A stretch of 64,000 nt of DNA, taken from positions 4,187,955 through 4,251,954 of the forward strand of contig FN649735.1 of assembly GCA_000310025.1 (NCBI GenBank), given 5' to 3'. The first letter of the stretch is position 1, and the number at the start of each line of letters is the position of its first letter. A program made the position numbers and the translations under genes. The notes beneath the pieces are model-generated. The model did no database searches. It had not been told where the DNA came from and saw only the letters and a program-made list of their open reading frames with translations. Below, in pieces: positions 1-11,370 of the stretch. This DNA is from Ectocarpus siliculosus. Lineage: Eukaryota > Sar > Phaeophyceae > Ectocarpales > Ectocarpaceae.

Positions 1-783
1 CCAGGGAAGAAGGGAATCAGATGGGACAAGGTGGTAGAGAAGGTTTGGAAGGAGATAGGAGACGAGGAGGAGACGTTGGACACGGAAGGGTTCGGGGGGT
101 TCAAGACGAAAGTCAAGGAGATGCTAGAGAGTAGGGAGGAGACAACCCTTCGGAAGAAGGTACGAAGCGAAGACCACTTGGAGATATACGGGAAGTTGAA
201 AGAAGGGATAGGGATGAAGAAGTACTTGGACGGCCCAATGGACTATGCGAAAAAGCTGAAAATGCAATTTCGAGTAGGCGATCTGGACTTGCCAGAACGG
301 AGGAAGAGGTATACCAGCCGTAGGAGAGAGGAAGAGGAGGATAGACACACATGTCCATGTGGCAAATCGGAGGAGAGTAGACCCCACATAGTTGGGGAGT
401 GTGAGTTGTACAGGAAGGAAAGAGAGGATCTCGAGGAGGAAATGAGACAGAGAGGGTGTGACATGGACAAGTTTGGTAAATTAGACAACAGCGAAAAAAC
501 GATCGCGATAATTGGGGATAGATGGTGGGCACAAGAGGCCCTAGAGGACGGGGATAAGATGTGCAAGAAATTTTCATGGAGTTTGTGGCAGAAACGTAAA
601 GAGCTCCCAAATGTTGGTGGTGTCTCTAGTAGGTGTAGGAACGGTGCTCCGTCTCGAAAGGGACGCGTGGTCAATGGTCAAATGACTACGGCAAGTCAAC
701 AAATGAGTACGCCCCCCCCCCCCCCCCATAAAAAAACAAACAAAGAAACAAACAAACGATACCGTGCCTCGCGCGTCGCTTGA
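1..783 (+). pseudogene. 3' end of a LINE ORF2 (C-terminal zinc-knuckle region)
   Basis: The reading frame is open from the window edge to a stop at 783, so the visible protein is the C-terminal part of a longer ORF. It is highly charged and contains a C-x-C-x8-H-x4-C cluster (CPCGKSEESRPHIVGEC, about bases 350-400), the zinc knuckle that typically follows the reverse transcriptase in non-LTR retrotransposons. Upstream there is a Lys/Glu-rich region and a RWDKVVEKVW-like segment. The ORF runs into a 16-base C run (712-727) and an A-rich stretch (729-757) that looks like the 3' tail of the element. No reverse transcriptase is visible because the window cuts it off. Whether the full ORF is intact cannot be judged. 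It is a different family from the LINE at 60314-63297, which lacks this knuckle. Confidence 0.7.
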
Positions 784-1381
784 TCCCATGCAACCTGTCC
801 CGGCTACGTTCGGATGCCCACGAGATTGGAAACCCGGGCTGCACGACAGCGCAGCCCTGTCGCTTTCCTTCTGTTGTTTCTTTTCTTTTTGTGCCTCGTG
901 CTTTTCGTCATGTTTTCCCGTGTAGTGAGATATCCCCAGGCATCATGCGGATCATTTCGCGGGAACCTCAAAGATGCAGCGGGAAGCAAGCAACGGCATG
1001 AAACTACCATACGGCGCAGGGCACATGGCGATCAAGAAGGGCAAGGCAAACGATACTTAGCGCTTCATAGTCCGCCACAGCTGACTATCGGTACTGCACG
1101 CCACCGCCGAGAGACAGACTGGGGTCTCTCTGAGGTAGCGCTCGCCGTTGTGCTTCTTGGTGGAGGAACTCTTTGAGTCCTCCGATTTGGGGATTTTCTA
1201 GGCGGGCGGCGCGTCACGAAGGCCAACGGCTGAGCTGTGCCGTCCCGTTTCGCGGTCAAATTGCGTGCAGGTTGCGTATCGCACAGTTCTGTGTTGGTAA
1301 TATGAGCGTAATGCACGGCATCGGACGACCCGACGGGTTGTACTGTTGCATCCCGAAGCAGATATCGCACGACTTCGAATT
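784..1381. other. No recognisable gene
   Basis: Short overlapping open frames occur on both strands but none has a domain, a repeat partner in the window or convincing splice sites. The stretch lies between the LINE tail and the first DIRS-like terminal repeat. Confidence 0.5.
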
Positions 1382-1618
1382 GGGTGTTTTCTGAATGGTA
1401 GTGCGTACCATTGGGAGGCTCAATCGTCCGAGACTGCTACTGTGCAACAGTTTCGTCCCGTCTGGTAGTATTCGGAGGGAGATTTTGTGTTTAGAAGCAG
1501 AGACACGTTAGGATACCGCAGCGGCTTTGTGCCATGCGGACCGTGTGGTACGGGGGATGTCTCCCTCCGTAGGCCACAGAAATATTAGTCACGGCATTTC
1601 GAAAGAAAACAACAAAAT
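1382..1618 (+). repeat. DIRS-like terminal repeat, copy 1
   Basis: This 237-bp block recurs at 2119-2355 with about nine substitutions. It ends in a motif close to AATTCGAAAGAAAACAACAAAA. Near versions of that terminus end the tyrosine-recombinase elements at about 42306 and 59690 (+ strand) and at about 16330 (- strand). The internal order also matches the 3' non-coding region of those elements: a GTACCATT motif, a GGAGGGAGA purine run, then CTCCCTCC. I infer a 3' terminal repeat of a DIRS/Ngaro-type element with no coding region attached. Confidence 0.55.
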
Positions 1619-2118
1619 GAAAGTTTGTTGTCGAAGACCGAATAAACTGTAGTTAATTGTGCACGGAAGAATTCGGAACATCTCCCAGATCTAAGGTTGT
1701 ATTTGGGTTCTTGTTGTGGCGTGTTGGTTGAGTTGTCTTGGTTTGGTTTTCTGGGGTCTTACAAAAAGAAAGGTCTCACGGAGTTCTCATTCTGCTGCCT
1801 CGCTGCTCCTGCATCAAGAGGATGATAGACGCGTGTCTACGGGACCAAGGGCCACGTGTTGAGGAATGCACAGTGTGTAACACGCAGCCCGCGTCAGAGG
1901 GTCACGCGGGAAGGAGGGCAGCAGCTAGCTACATCGAAGTTTGGACCCGTAGCTAGCAGAAATTCGTAGGTTTTCTCCCGCCTACCCACCCCTTTTCTTT
2001 CGAAGGTGGGGGATAGGAGATGTTACGAGTGAGGACTCACCTAGGAGAGGCATCTTAATATTTCTGTGACTCGGAATTGGTGCAACCGTTTGCCACGTAG
2101 ACGTATGGCGTAGCATTG
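1619..2118. other. Spacer between two DIRS-like terminal repeats
   Basis: About 500 bp lies between the paired repeats, with no gene recognised. Split-direct-repeat elements (Ngaro/PAT type) end in a B1-A2-B2 arrangement, and this spacer could be the A2 part. Demonstrating that needs the matching 5' A1 sequence, which I do not find in the window. Confidence 0.4.
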
Positions 2119-2355
2119 GGGTGTTTTCTGAATGGTAGTGCGTACCATTGGGAGGCTCAATCGTCCGAGACTGCTACTGTGCAACAGTTTCGTCCCGTCT
2201 GGTAGTATTTGGAGGGAGATTTTGTGTTTAGAAGCAGAGACACGTTAGGATACCGCATAGGCTTTGCGCCGTGCGGAACGTGTGGTACGGGGGATGTCTC
2301 CCTCCGTAGGCCACAGAAATATTAATCAAGGCAATTCGAAAGAAAACAACAAAAT
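2119..2355 (+). repeat. DIRS-like terminal repeat, copy 2
   Basis: Second copy of the 237-bp block at 1382-1618. Its end abuts the first base of large unit A. Unit C resumes in the same way directly after a DIRS-like terminus at 42306. Confidence 0.55.
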
Positions 2356-2392
2356 TATGTTTTTTTTATAACCTTGGATTAGGTAAACCCCA

Positions 2393-2760
2393 GTTCGCCA
2401 GCGACACGGGTGCTTCCACTCATTGGCGCGTCCCGTGCTGATACGTGTTTGTCTGTTTTTTCGATGCGTTGGATACGGTGAACTCCACTTGCCAACAGCA
2501 CGGGTGCTTCCACTCATTGGCGCCTCCCTTGCTGAAACTGACAACACATATGCAGCGCTGGTGCTTCCACTCAATGGCGCATCCCGTGCTGATACTTGTA
2601 CGACTTCGTTTTCGATGCGTGGAGATCGGTCAACTCTACTCGCCAAAAGCACGGGTGCTCCCACCCATTGGCGCGTCCCGTGCTGATACATACGTGTACG
2701 GCTTTTGTTTTGTTTTGTTTTTCGTTGAGATCGGTTAACTCTACTCGCCAAACTGCCGCC
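2393..2760 (-). repeat. Hairpin-core minisatellite in unit A (4 cores)
   Basis: Four cores of about 37 bp occur at a spacing of roughly 60-90 bp. Each core in its full form is bounded by AGCACGGG and CCCGTGCT, a perfect 8-bp inverted pair around CGCGCCAATGAGTGG (read on the - strand). The spacers between cores are of a few recurring types. The same array is found in units B and C, and in expanded opposite orientation at 38035-39530. Confidence 0.8.
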
Positions 2761-5325
2761 GCTACTGCGTTAGGCGGCTTCTGCTGTGCTTCCGTTGCTC
2801 CACACGCTCTGTAGCTCTCACACGTTACCCGACTTTGCTACAGCCCCTGCGTGGACTCGATCACGGAATGACAACCCCAACTATAGACTAATAATTCCAA
2901 ACACCGTGACCCTGGGTGTCCGATAGAAATGAAGCCAAATTCTAATTCGACTGTTACAATATAAACACCAGTCTATTCTATCTGCTCGACGAACAAACCT
3001 TACTATTATTGCGCACTGGGCTGAGTCTTTGCCCTCTTTTTCCTGTGGTGGCGTGTTCCAGGGATTGCTCCAGGTGTTGACGTGTGACCTTGGGACACGA
3101 AGCGAAGTCGGAGAGCGCAGGACGTAATGGTCAGTGAGGCAGGTGTGATTCGGATAAGGGCGCATTTCTCTGTTCACGGATCTTCGCAGTGGGTATCCAC
3201 CAATGGAGAGGACTAATCACACGCTCGGAGCTCTGACCGAAGGGTTAGGAGTTCGTTGCGGAGCATACAACGTACGCCCAAACGCGGGTGAGGAGGACGT
3301 GGGGATGCCAGCGACGACGAAACAACGGTGGCCGAGGACATCGCTGCGACCTCACGAACAACCTCAACTTCCACCACATGTCGAATAGTGTCGGCAGCAC
3401 CGTGCGCGGACAACTCACCGGACGACATTAATAGACGAACCCTGTGAGTGAGTGTGTGTGGTATGGAGGATTCGGGGTAATTCGATTCCGTGGTTCGTGA
3501 AGCGTCTTAGATAATTTCTTTTTCAGTAGAGCGATGAAAGAGAGAGAGCCGCCGAGGTTCCAAAGCAAGAGTGGCGCGTTGCGTGCAGAAATCAGTAGGG
3601 TACGCCAGCAGCTACGCTACATTGGAGTCTTTCGTTGGGGCTTGATCGATTATTTCTTGGCACAAACAAGATGTACTCCCCGTTAGTCTACAATGTAGAC
3701 GTCTCGATCTACGTGTAACCACGTGCATGTTGTTATGTGGTAGTTTTTTTTTTTTATATTTCCGCGTGTTGTTGTTGGACGTTGGTACCTGGTCATGCCA
3801 GACAAGACCGACCCGCTGCCAAACAACGCGCTCCACGCCAGACAGACCCCAACGGTCCATACTCACGCCAATTGTCGGCCGTTGTGTACGATTTCGTTGC
3901 ACGCACTGGGCCTACAGAAGAAGGCAATCGTTTTTCACTTTACGGCGGCCATCACAACAACGGGCCGGAGCTGTCGGGACTGTCGGGACTGTCGGGTTCG
4001 CCCAGTGGTTACCCTCGACCGTCTGACGCCCACAAGAAGCACTGGCTGCAGCTGCTGGGGGGGACCCTGACCCTGCTGCTGCAGGTTGTTGCCGTTGTTC
4101 ATCACTCTGGCGTGTCTAGGACCAAAATTCGATCAAGTCCCAAACGAAAACTCTTTTCTCTCGCTGCTGCTTTGCTGCACTGCCTTTGCGGGCGATGCAA
4201 CGTTTTTCCCTTCGAGGTCCTCGGCTTCCCAAGGATCCCAAAAGCTTCTGCCAACCTCTCTCTCTTCTCTGTACCCTGTACATAGCTATACCCCCGTATA
4301 CCCTTTTTTGTCTCTCGCCGCTCTTTCACGAAATTTCCGGTACGCTTCCACAAACCACGGATTCACGGTTATACCGAATCCTTCGTGACACCGCTCACCA
4401 CGTAGCAGATTGCTGTAGACTATGTGGCACATAACAGCGCTTGCGTAGATGTGTAGATACCTGTTTTCGACAAGAAAATGAATAGAGTCTGAATGCAAGC
4501 GCCATAAGGAGCTGTACGAGGTTTCGTGTGAACGCTCACGCCACTCGCCGCCTCTTTGAACACACGCTCACATTTGTTTTACATTTATTTTTGTTCCGAC
4601 TGCGTCTTTTCCACAATAATTTTTCCCGCGCCTTGATCGTGTGCGAGATCGCGCGTGGGGTATCCGAGATAACCGCCCACCCTCTTGTCTCTCGCCCACC
4701 AGCTCACACACTCCATCTTGTCGCCCTATCTGCACTCCTGACCAGCGCAAGATACCGTCAACCCCCAAAGCGCACTGTGAGTATGATGCGGTTGTTCGAC
4801 GTTGCGGCAGCCTGTGTAAGTGTAGATGGTACCTGGTACGTGTGTGTATTGTTTTCGTTCTAGACATGTACATCCTGACAGCTCCTTCTGTCAACCCGAT
4901 TCTGTTCTGTACAAGAAGAGAACGTTTAAACAATTGTTTCCACCGGCAAGAGTGTGTGTGTGATGTTGGGTATTTGGGTTCTTTCTATGATACTTCATAG
5001 AATCTATCGAGTGGAAGGCGGTGCCAGCCATGATCGCCTCGCCCAAAAAGGGGAAAGAAAACAACTATGTACTGCTGTACACTACATAGTCTGAGAATGC
5101 CGGGTCTTTCTTCACAACAAACTCTGCCCCTAGTAGAGGGAGAACTCGTGAAGACTGTCGGAGAAATACACTGCGCTGTGTCAATTACCCCGAGCACTGT
5201 TTAGCCCTCCCCCGCTGCCTGGAAGTTTGCCCCGTCTCGTGATTACTTGGGTCATCTTTCGTACGCCTTACGTACGATGGTCTTTCCTATTCAGGTGTTC
5301 GGTTCTCAGCAATCTCAAGGTCAAG
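2761..5325. other. Upstream region of the unit A WSC gene
   Basis: This region is conserved in units B (23930-26173) and C (36383-36618 plus 42307-44282). It contains small conserved open frames, for example 61 codons at 3203-3388 (+) with 71 codons opposite at 3213-3428 (-). It also holds a short tandem CTGTCGGGA repeat near 3970-4000 (two to three copies depending on the unit). About 350 bp at 4042-4390 is absent from B and C. I cannot assign a gene or locate a promoter with confidence. Confidence 0.5.
3203..3388 (+). CDS. Conserved small ORF of unknown nature, unit A
   Basis: A 61-codon frame starting MERTNHTLGAL. Equivalent frames of the same length occur at 24392-24577 and 42520-42705 with only one or two amino-acid differences. 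The units are recent duplicates, so retention of a short frame is weak evidence. The opposite strand is also open in all copies (71 codons). No domain is recognised. It may be non-coding or part of an upstream exon. Confidence 0.2.
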   Translation: MERTNHTLGALTEGLGVRCGAYNVRPNAGEEDVGMPATTKQRWPRTSLRPHEQPQLPPHVE

Positions 5326-8300
5326 ATGCATCTCCTTTCACTGGCGCTACCGATGGTCCTTCTTGGGGTCGCGATTGGTGAGATATAAAGATGTAGCGTG
5401 CACACAAAGATCGGATTCACGGTCTTCCTCTCAATGTCCTAACAGTATCATGGATGTTTTCTCGGGGCTGAACAGGTACGTGCTCGTTACCTCAGCACCC
5501 AGAATTTACCGCTCCTAGAACTTCGGCGATAGAGTCGGGCACCCCGCGCTCACGGCAAAAGGGCGGGGTTCGCCAATGGTCTTGGGGAATCTTATTCGCT
5601 CACGAGTGTGTCCAAAATTGGTGGTTTCAGAGTTCTTGGGTTGTGCATGAGATCTCCGGACCCCATAATCATGCCAAGATTCTCAACGAGTGTGTCCTAA
5701 ATTGGTGGTTTCAGAGTTCTTGGGTTGTGCATGAGATCTCCGGACCCCATAATCATGCCACCATTCTCAACGACTGTCGACCACCAGCAGCAGGGCAGCG
5801 CCAGAGGCAGGTTGCTCGCCACTCGGTTGGCGGTTTCAGAGTTCTTGCGTTGTGCATGAGATCTCCGGACCCTACGATCATGCCAAGAATCTCAACGACT
5901 GTCGACCACCACCAGCAGGGCAGCGCCAGAGACAGGTTTCTCGCCACTCGGAGGAGCTGCGTCGATTCTCGAAGGGAGCTGTTGTATTCTACCCGTAGCC
6001 ATGACTCCGGATAAATGTGTCCAACCTCGGACAAATGGGTCTAACTTGTAGCAGCAACGCAATGATCACTGTGGTCCCTCATCCACTTGACTGTAAAGTG
6101 TTCAATTCTTCGAAGGATCAAAGGAAGCGCCCGAGGCCCGGGGCATAACCTCTCATGTAGGGAAAACAACTGCTCACCTCCGATTCTACGTACAGCCATC
6201 CGCCGAGGGTGGCAGCATATTTGTTCGTCCCTCGTGGGCCTTTGCACATGGGGCGTCTTGACAAAGGGTCTCTGCTCAGTTCGTGAGATCCGCGTCGTCC
6301 GATTAATGCCGGGGCAGGTCAGTCCGATGACCCATCTTACCTCGGGTGCTTCTCCGACCCTGCTGGCAACCGCGTCTTCAACATCTCGGATTCTACCTCC
6401 GCTATGACCGCAGAGGCGAGTGACCGATCGATGGGCGGAAACACGATACATTACATGTGTGCGCGTTTGTTTGGTTGCATTGCGTTGTCAGCGGGAAGGT
6501 TATAGGCGAGATGGATTGCGCTCTTCGAGTTGCCTGCTTGCGGCGGTTGTTGTTGCTGATGCTCTGCGGTATTCGCGAAGGATTTGTCCACCCTCTCGAA
6601 GTAGCTGCCAGTGACCCACCACCCCAGCGCTGCCATATTTCCATCTGCGAACGTCACCCCTCCCCTGTGCGGACTTTCGACCGCCTCGCGTGCATACACA
6701 CGACCCTTCGACGACAGGCCTGTTCCGAGCTCTGCCCTGACTCGGCTTTCTATGGCACCCAGTACTCGACAGAGGTAAGAATGTCAGATTCGAAACTATC
6801 TGCGTCAGGCACTGATCAACGGTGGGGTGGCGTGCGAGAGATCGCCACAGCAAGGCTTAGATGTGGTGCTGATACCGGGGATGGACGTTGCGGACCCACG
6901 TGCATGATTACATGGTCACACTTGGGCGCCATGCCTTCTCTATACCTGCAAACAACGACAGGGAGGTCTCAACGTTTCAGCCGTTGCACTTTGGCTTCCC
7001 TAAGCCATCGGGTTTGGTAGGTCCCCGCTATGCATCTCTTGGCTGGTTGTTCGCTTCTTGATACGCTGTAGCCTTCCCTTGACGCCACACAACATCAGAG
7101 GTCAGTGTTTCTTCCTTTGGCATGACCATATCGGACTGTATAGACTAGACGATAACACACACACACAAGTTGAAACCGTTGCCGCACGATCGGGACCACT
7201 CCGTAGACGCGTCCTTCGTGAATCCACATTAATTTCATTTGTTGCTTTTCTCGGCCGTTGCTCGGCGGCACCGCCACCGCCAAGCATACCCTTCTCCGCT
7301 CACTCTGCATAGTACAGAGCGCCGCATGCCACTCTCGAACCCACGACACCATCTCACACCACCCTTTGCACCCAAAACCTTTCGCCGTTTCCCCAACACA
7401 GTGCTGGTGCGGTGACAACGTCGGATACGCCGACAACGGCGACGGCGTCTGCGACATGGCTTGCTCCGGCAACTCTGATGAGATATGCGGCGGATCCTAC
7501 GCCCTCTCCGTATACTCGAACGACCCCAATTACCTTGGGTGCTGGAGCGATCCCCACACGGCGGACACGCGGCTGTTTTCCATCCAGATCGATTCATCGG
7601 AGGACATGACTACTGCGGTGAGGGGCCAGCGTACGTAGAATAACGATTGTTCTTTTACAACCACGCCCGCTGTAGTTGAGTTTGGGTTTCGTCTCTCCGC
7701 AATGTCGGCACTGTCCGGTGGTGTTGTTCCATGTTTTGAAGCCAAACCGTATTTGGTACGTGAAGAGCAACGTGGGGTTGCAGTATTGTCCACCAGCATG
7801 GCCGAAGAGGCCAGGAAATATCAATCACCTTGCATGCTATGGCCGGGGATGGAGATAGAAAAAATGTTGACGATCTTCCTATCCGGGGGGTAGACGAGTC
7901 GAGTCGCCATCTCGAAACCACTCGCGGCATAAAATATTGATTACGAGTGGTTTATACCACGAAAGAGAAGTTTCATTGCCGTGCACAAGAATGAGCGGAA
8001 GCTCCAGAGCGCGTGAAGAGACAGCAGTGGCGACCCAACATGCTGTAGGTGGCGGCAGACCGGCATTTTCCCGCCCTCCTACAATCGGTTTTCTTCGAAA
8101 TTCGGGTAATACGTTCGGGGATATTCGGGCTCTAGTCGAGGAGTTGGTCGCGTGGTGCGTATCAGTTGGGGACTTCGCCTGTTTGAGTCCTTCTGTGGCG
8201 AGATGATGTTCGTTCCGTGTGGTTCTCTTGCGAGCGTGTCGCCTAGAAACCGAAATGGCACACGACGCCATTCGCAAGAAGAACCATATGCCGGGGTTAT

Positions 8301-11300
8301 CAATACGTCTCTCTTCAGCGCCCACCGTGACGACAGCGCAACTGTCAAGTCGACGTCACAACACAATACGAATTGCATGCTGACGTCGCCGCACGTACTT
8401 TGTATCATCATGTTGAGTTGGCCTTCGCGCCACTACTGATGGGCACATGGATGCTCACTCAGCTCGGAAAATAATGCACCATACGACGCCCGTCTGTTTC
8501 GCCACACTGCAGGTCTGTGAAGGTCTCTGCGCCGACTATCCGTTGTACGGAACGCAGTATTCCACTGAGGTGAGAAGAGAGATACACCAGTAGAGTGAAC
8601 TTCTCGGACGCCTGACGCTTGGAGAGGACAAGCTGGCTGAAACAGAGAACGTGCACGAACACGTATGGCAGAAACCGACGCAATCATGCCGCACGCATCG
8701 TTGTGAAGACGAAACGTACTTGTCCTTTTCCTCTCTGCCCCGGCCATATCTGCTCGTATGTGGCACGCGTTGTTTTCTCGAGACAGTGCTGGTGCGATGA
8801 CGGGACGGCCGACTATGAGCGGAATGGTCCGGCCGTCTGCGACTTCCCCTGTGCTGGATCCTCCGACGGCGAGTTCTGCGGCGGGTTTGACGCCATGTCT
8901 ATCCGCCAACACGAAGTGGAGAATCCCTACTACCGTGGATGCTACTCCGACCCGGCCGACAACCGCATCTTCGAGCTGGTGACTTCCTCTAGTGACATGA
9001 CCGCGGAGGTGAGCAACAAGCAAGCCTGGGGTCGTGGGTTGAGCTATTGATGTGGTCATGCGCCGCTGTCACAAGGCGTGGTATTGTTGCGGATTCGTGG
9101 TATGTCTGAACACGTACCGTGGCTGCTACTCCGACCCCGCCGACAACCGCGTTTTCGTGCAAGACGATTCGTCTGACGCCATGACCGCAGAAGTGAGCGG
9201 GAGAGCGATAGATGCGTGAAAGCGGTTGTTTTCGGTTGCGTGTATTTGTTCAGCATGGTGCTGACGTGGGCGGCGTGCTCTGTGCTAGGGTTTGGAAAAA
9301 TGTGAATTTGCCGCTGCATGATTCCCGATGTCGATACCGCGTTGGCATCGCCCGTGAATGGTCAGAGGCTCTCGAAATCGACGCGGAAGTCACTTCACCA
9401 TCGCTGCAACCAGCCCTCGACGGTGCTCTTGGTTGGCAATGCCCCTAACTACTCCTTTCCCCGTCGTCCTGATGATCGATCATTGGGTTACGAAATGTTT
9501 ACAGCTCTGCGCGTCGGAATGCTCCAACTCGGCCTTCTATGGAACACAGTACTCGACAGAGGTGAGGTCGTTGTCACAGTGTACTACTGTAGTCTCCGAC
9601 TATGCCATCGGGATGGGTTCGGGTTTGTGAACCTTTCCGCAGTCGCTCTTCTTGCCTCTTGGTGCTCTGTCGCGGGTGATATGGTATTGACCTATATCGT
9701 GTGTCCCCAAAGGGTGTTCTCAAAAGGGGACAGACATATACCCGGGTCGGGCCGGGTATTAGGGGGCGTTTTTGGTTGTTCCTGCTGCCTCCCGTGTTGC
9801 GTCACTCGTCCTGACACCACGGCACACATCAATACGCCTTCCTTCATTTTGTCCAAGCGTCAACACCATGAATATGCATCATCTTGCCTCATGAGAAGAC
9901 CAAACCCCCCTCTCCTCCGTATGTACCACCCTTGTCGCCTCACTGTACCACCCCGTCGAAAACAGTGCTGGTGCGGGGACATCAATGCCCCATACTCGGT
10001 CAACGGCGAAGGTGTGTGCGACATGCCCTGCTCCGGTAACTCCGACGAAACCTGTGGGGGATCCTTCAACATGGATGTCTACGCCCACGACCCCGCGTAC
10101 CTTGGGTGCTTCTCGGACCCAGCCGACGGCCGCATTCTCGTGTGGGAGAGCTCTACCTCCTCTATGACGGCAGAGGTGACTCAATTTTGTTTCCGATCAA
10201 AAGTCGTTTCGTCGTTTCCAGCACGCTCACATGCCAACAGGAATAATGCGCAGTCGAAATGTGTGCTTCGTTTTTGTTGTTGCTGTCGTTGTTGCTGCTT
10301 TTCGTGTTTTCCCGGCATCGTTTAGTGCTTGTACACAAAGCGTCAAACGTGTTCGCTATCAACTCACCCCGACCTTCTCCCTTTTCGATTTGGTCCTCAC
10401 TTCTTCCCGGCCCCCTACCCGAACAATCGACCATTGCTTGCGCACGCTCGCACATGACCAAGCAATCAGGTCTGCGCCTCGGTCTGCAGCAGCTCGGCCT
10501 ACTATGGAACCCAGTATTCTCAAGAGGTACGGGCTCTTCTAGGCGTGTCCAAAGGGTGTCAGCCGTTCGTTATGGGGTACTGTTGCACAAGAAACATGGT
10601 CGTAAGAGCGTGTCGAGCGCTCTTGTAGGCCGTGGGTGACAACGGCGGTCAGTGTAACTTGGTTCCGAAGCTTTTGGCAAGGATTGTAGTTGGCGTACTG
10701 TAGTTGCTGGCCCATCCTCGATGAATCTCAAATGCCTCAAAGCCGTGCCCAGTCATGATGACGTGCCTGTGCCCTTGAGAATGGAAAACGTCTTGGCTTC
10801 ACCCAGTCGTACCTCGGCTACTTCAAGTCACCGAGGGACGTACCAGTACCGTTTCTGTGTAGTTTTTCTGCCTTCACTTACCGTCTCTATGCCGGCGAAA
10901 TACGTGCGAAAGGATTGGAAATGATACTTGCAGATGAGTCTGTTTCTGGACAATCAAAGGATGACGAATGGCACGAACGGAGCATCGCCATGATTCAACG
11001 ACTTGATTTGCTCGTCGCGTTCTCCAGAACCAGTCAGGAGCGCAACTTGTGTGCATTGATTTCGAACATTGCGGCCGCATCTCGGTGCTTTTGTTCTGAA
11101 ACCGCCACCACTGCCAGATCACCAATCTCACCTGGCTTCGTGCAACACCGTACCTCGCCAATGCGGCCCATCTTCAGCATGATGAGACCCGTGCGCCCCT
11201 CCTGTTCACACCCCCTTGCATACTGATGCCGCTGCATGAAACAGTGCTGGTGCGGTGACAACGCCGACTACGCTGCCAACGGTTTCGGCGTCTGTGACAT

Positions 11301-11370
11301 GCCCTGCTCGGGCAACTCCGACGAGATGTGTGGTGGTGCCTACACCATGTCGGTGTACCAAGCACTCTAA
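5326..11370 (+). CDS. Secreted four-WSC-domain protein, unit A (10 exons)
   Basis: Probable extracellular carbohydrate-binding protein. Predicted exons are 5326-5377, 6318-6415, 6718-6774, 7402-7617, 8513-8569, 8787-9008, 9505-9561, 9966-10175, 10470-10526 and 11245-11370 (stop TAA), 383 codons in all. Exon 1 encodes MHLLSLALPMVLLGVAIG, a typical signal peptide; its intron is phase 1 and all others are phase 0. Each WSC domain is assembled from the end of one large exon (YLGCxSDP...MTAE), a 57-nt exon (CxELC...YGTQYSTE) and the start of the next large exon (CWCGDN...VCDMxCSGNSDEICGG). There is no transmembrane segment or catalytic domain. Intron 2 uses a GC donor (GAG|GCGAGT). Exons are flanked by good CAG acceptors and GTGAG/GTAAG-like donors. 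A remnant of a lost module lies in intron 6. The WSC assignment is firm; ligand and function are unknown. Confidence 0.87.
5600..5950 (+). repeat. Tandem repeat in intron 1 of the unit A WSC gene
   Basis: The motif GGTTTCAGAGTTCTTGGGTT followed by GTGCATGAGATCTCCGGACC recurs at about 5622, 5706 and 5831, giving units of about 84 to 125 bp. Unit C has three copies (44584, 44668, 44792) and unit B two (26470, 26554). The copy number difference lies within an intron and does not affect the protein. Confidence 0.8.
9106..9192 (+). pseudogene. Remnant WSC exon (deleted module), unit A
   Basis: The sequence from TYRGCYSDPADNRVF to MTAE and its donor (GAA|GTGAGC) matches the end of unit C exon 8 (49109-49330). 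The preceding 57-nt exon and most of the large exon are gone. The join is after GGTATGT, with a 2-bp TC microhomology between the two ends as seen in unit C. A cryptic acceptor at 9074-9075 (CACAAG|GCG) would give an open phase-0 exon 9076-9192, so the remnant might still be spliced in. Confidence 0.75.

Noticed and set aside
4042-4390. Clean transposon insertion in unit A
   Set aside because: Flanks do not give a target duplication, and B and C carry extra bases (AGCAGA) at the join, so a deletion in the B/C lineage is equally possible.
8433-9059. 208-codon open frame on the - strand, also present at 28911-29513 and 47425-48027
   Set aside because: It lies opposite WSC exons 5 and 6 and crosses their introns. 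Its openness follows from the codon composition of the sense exons and the recent duplication.
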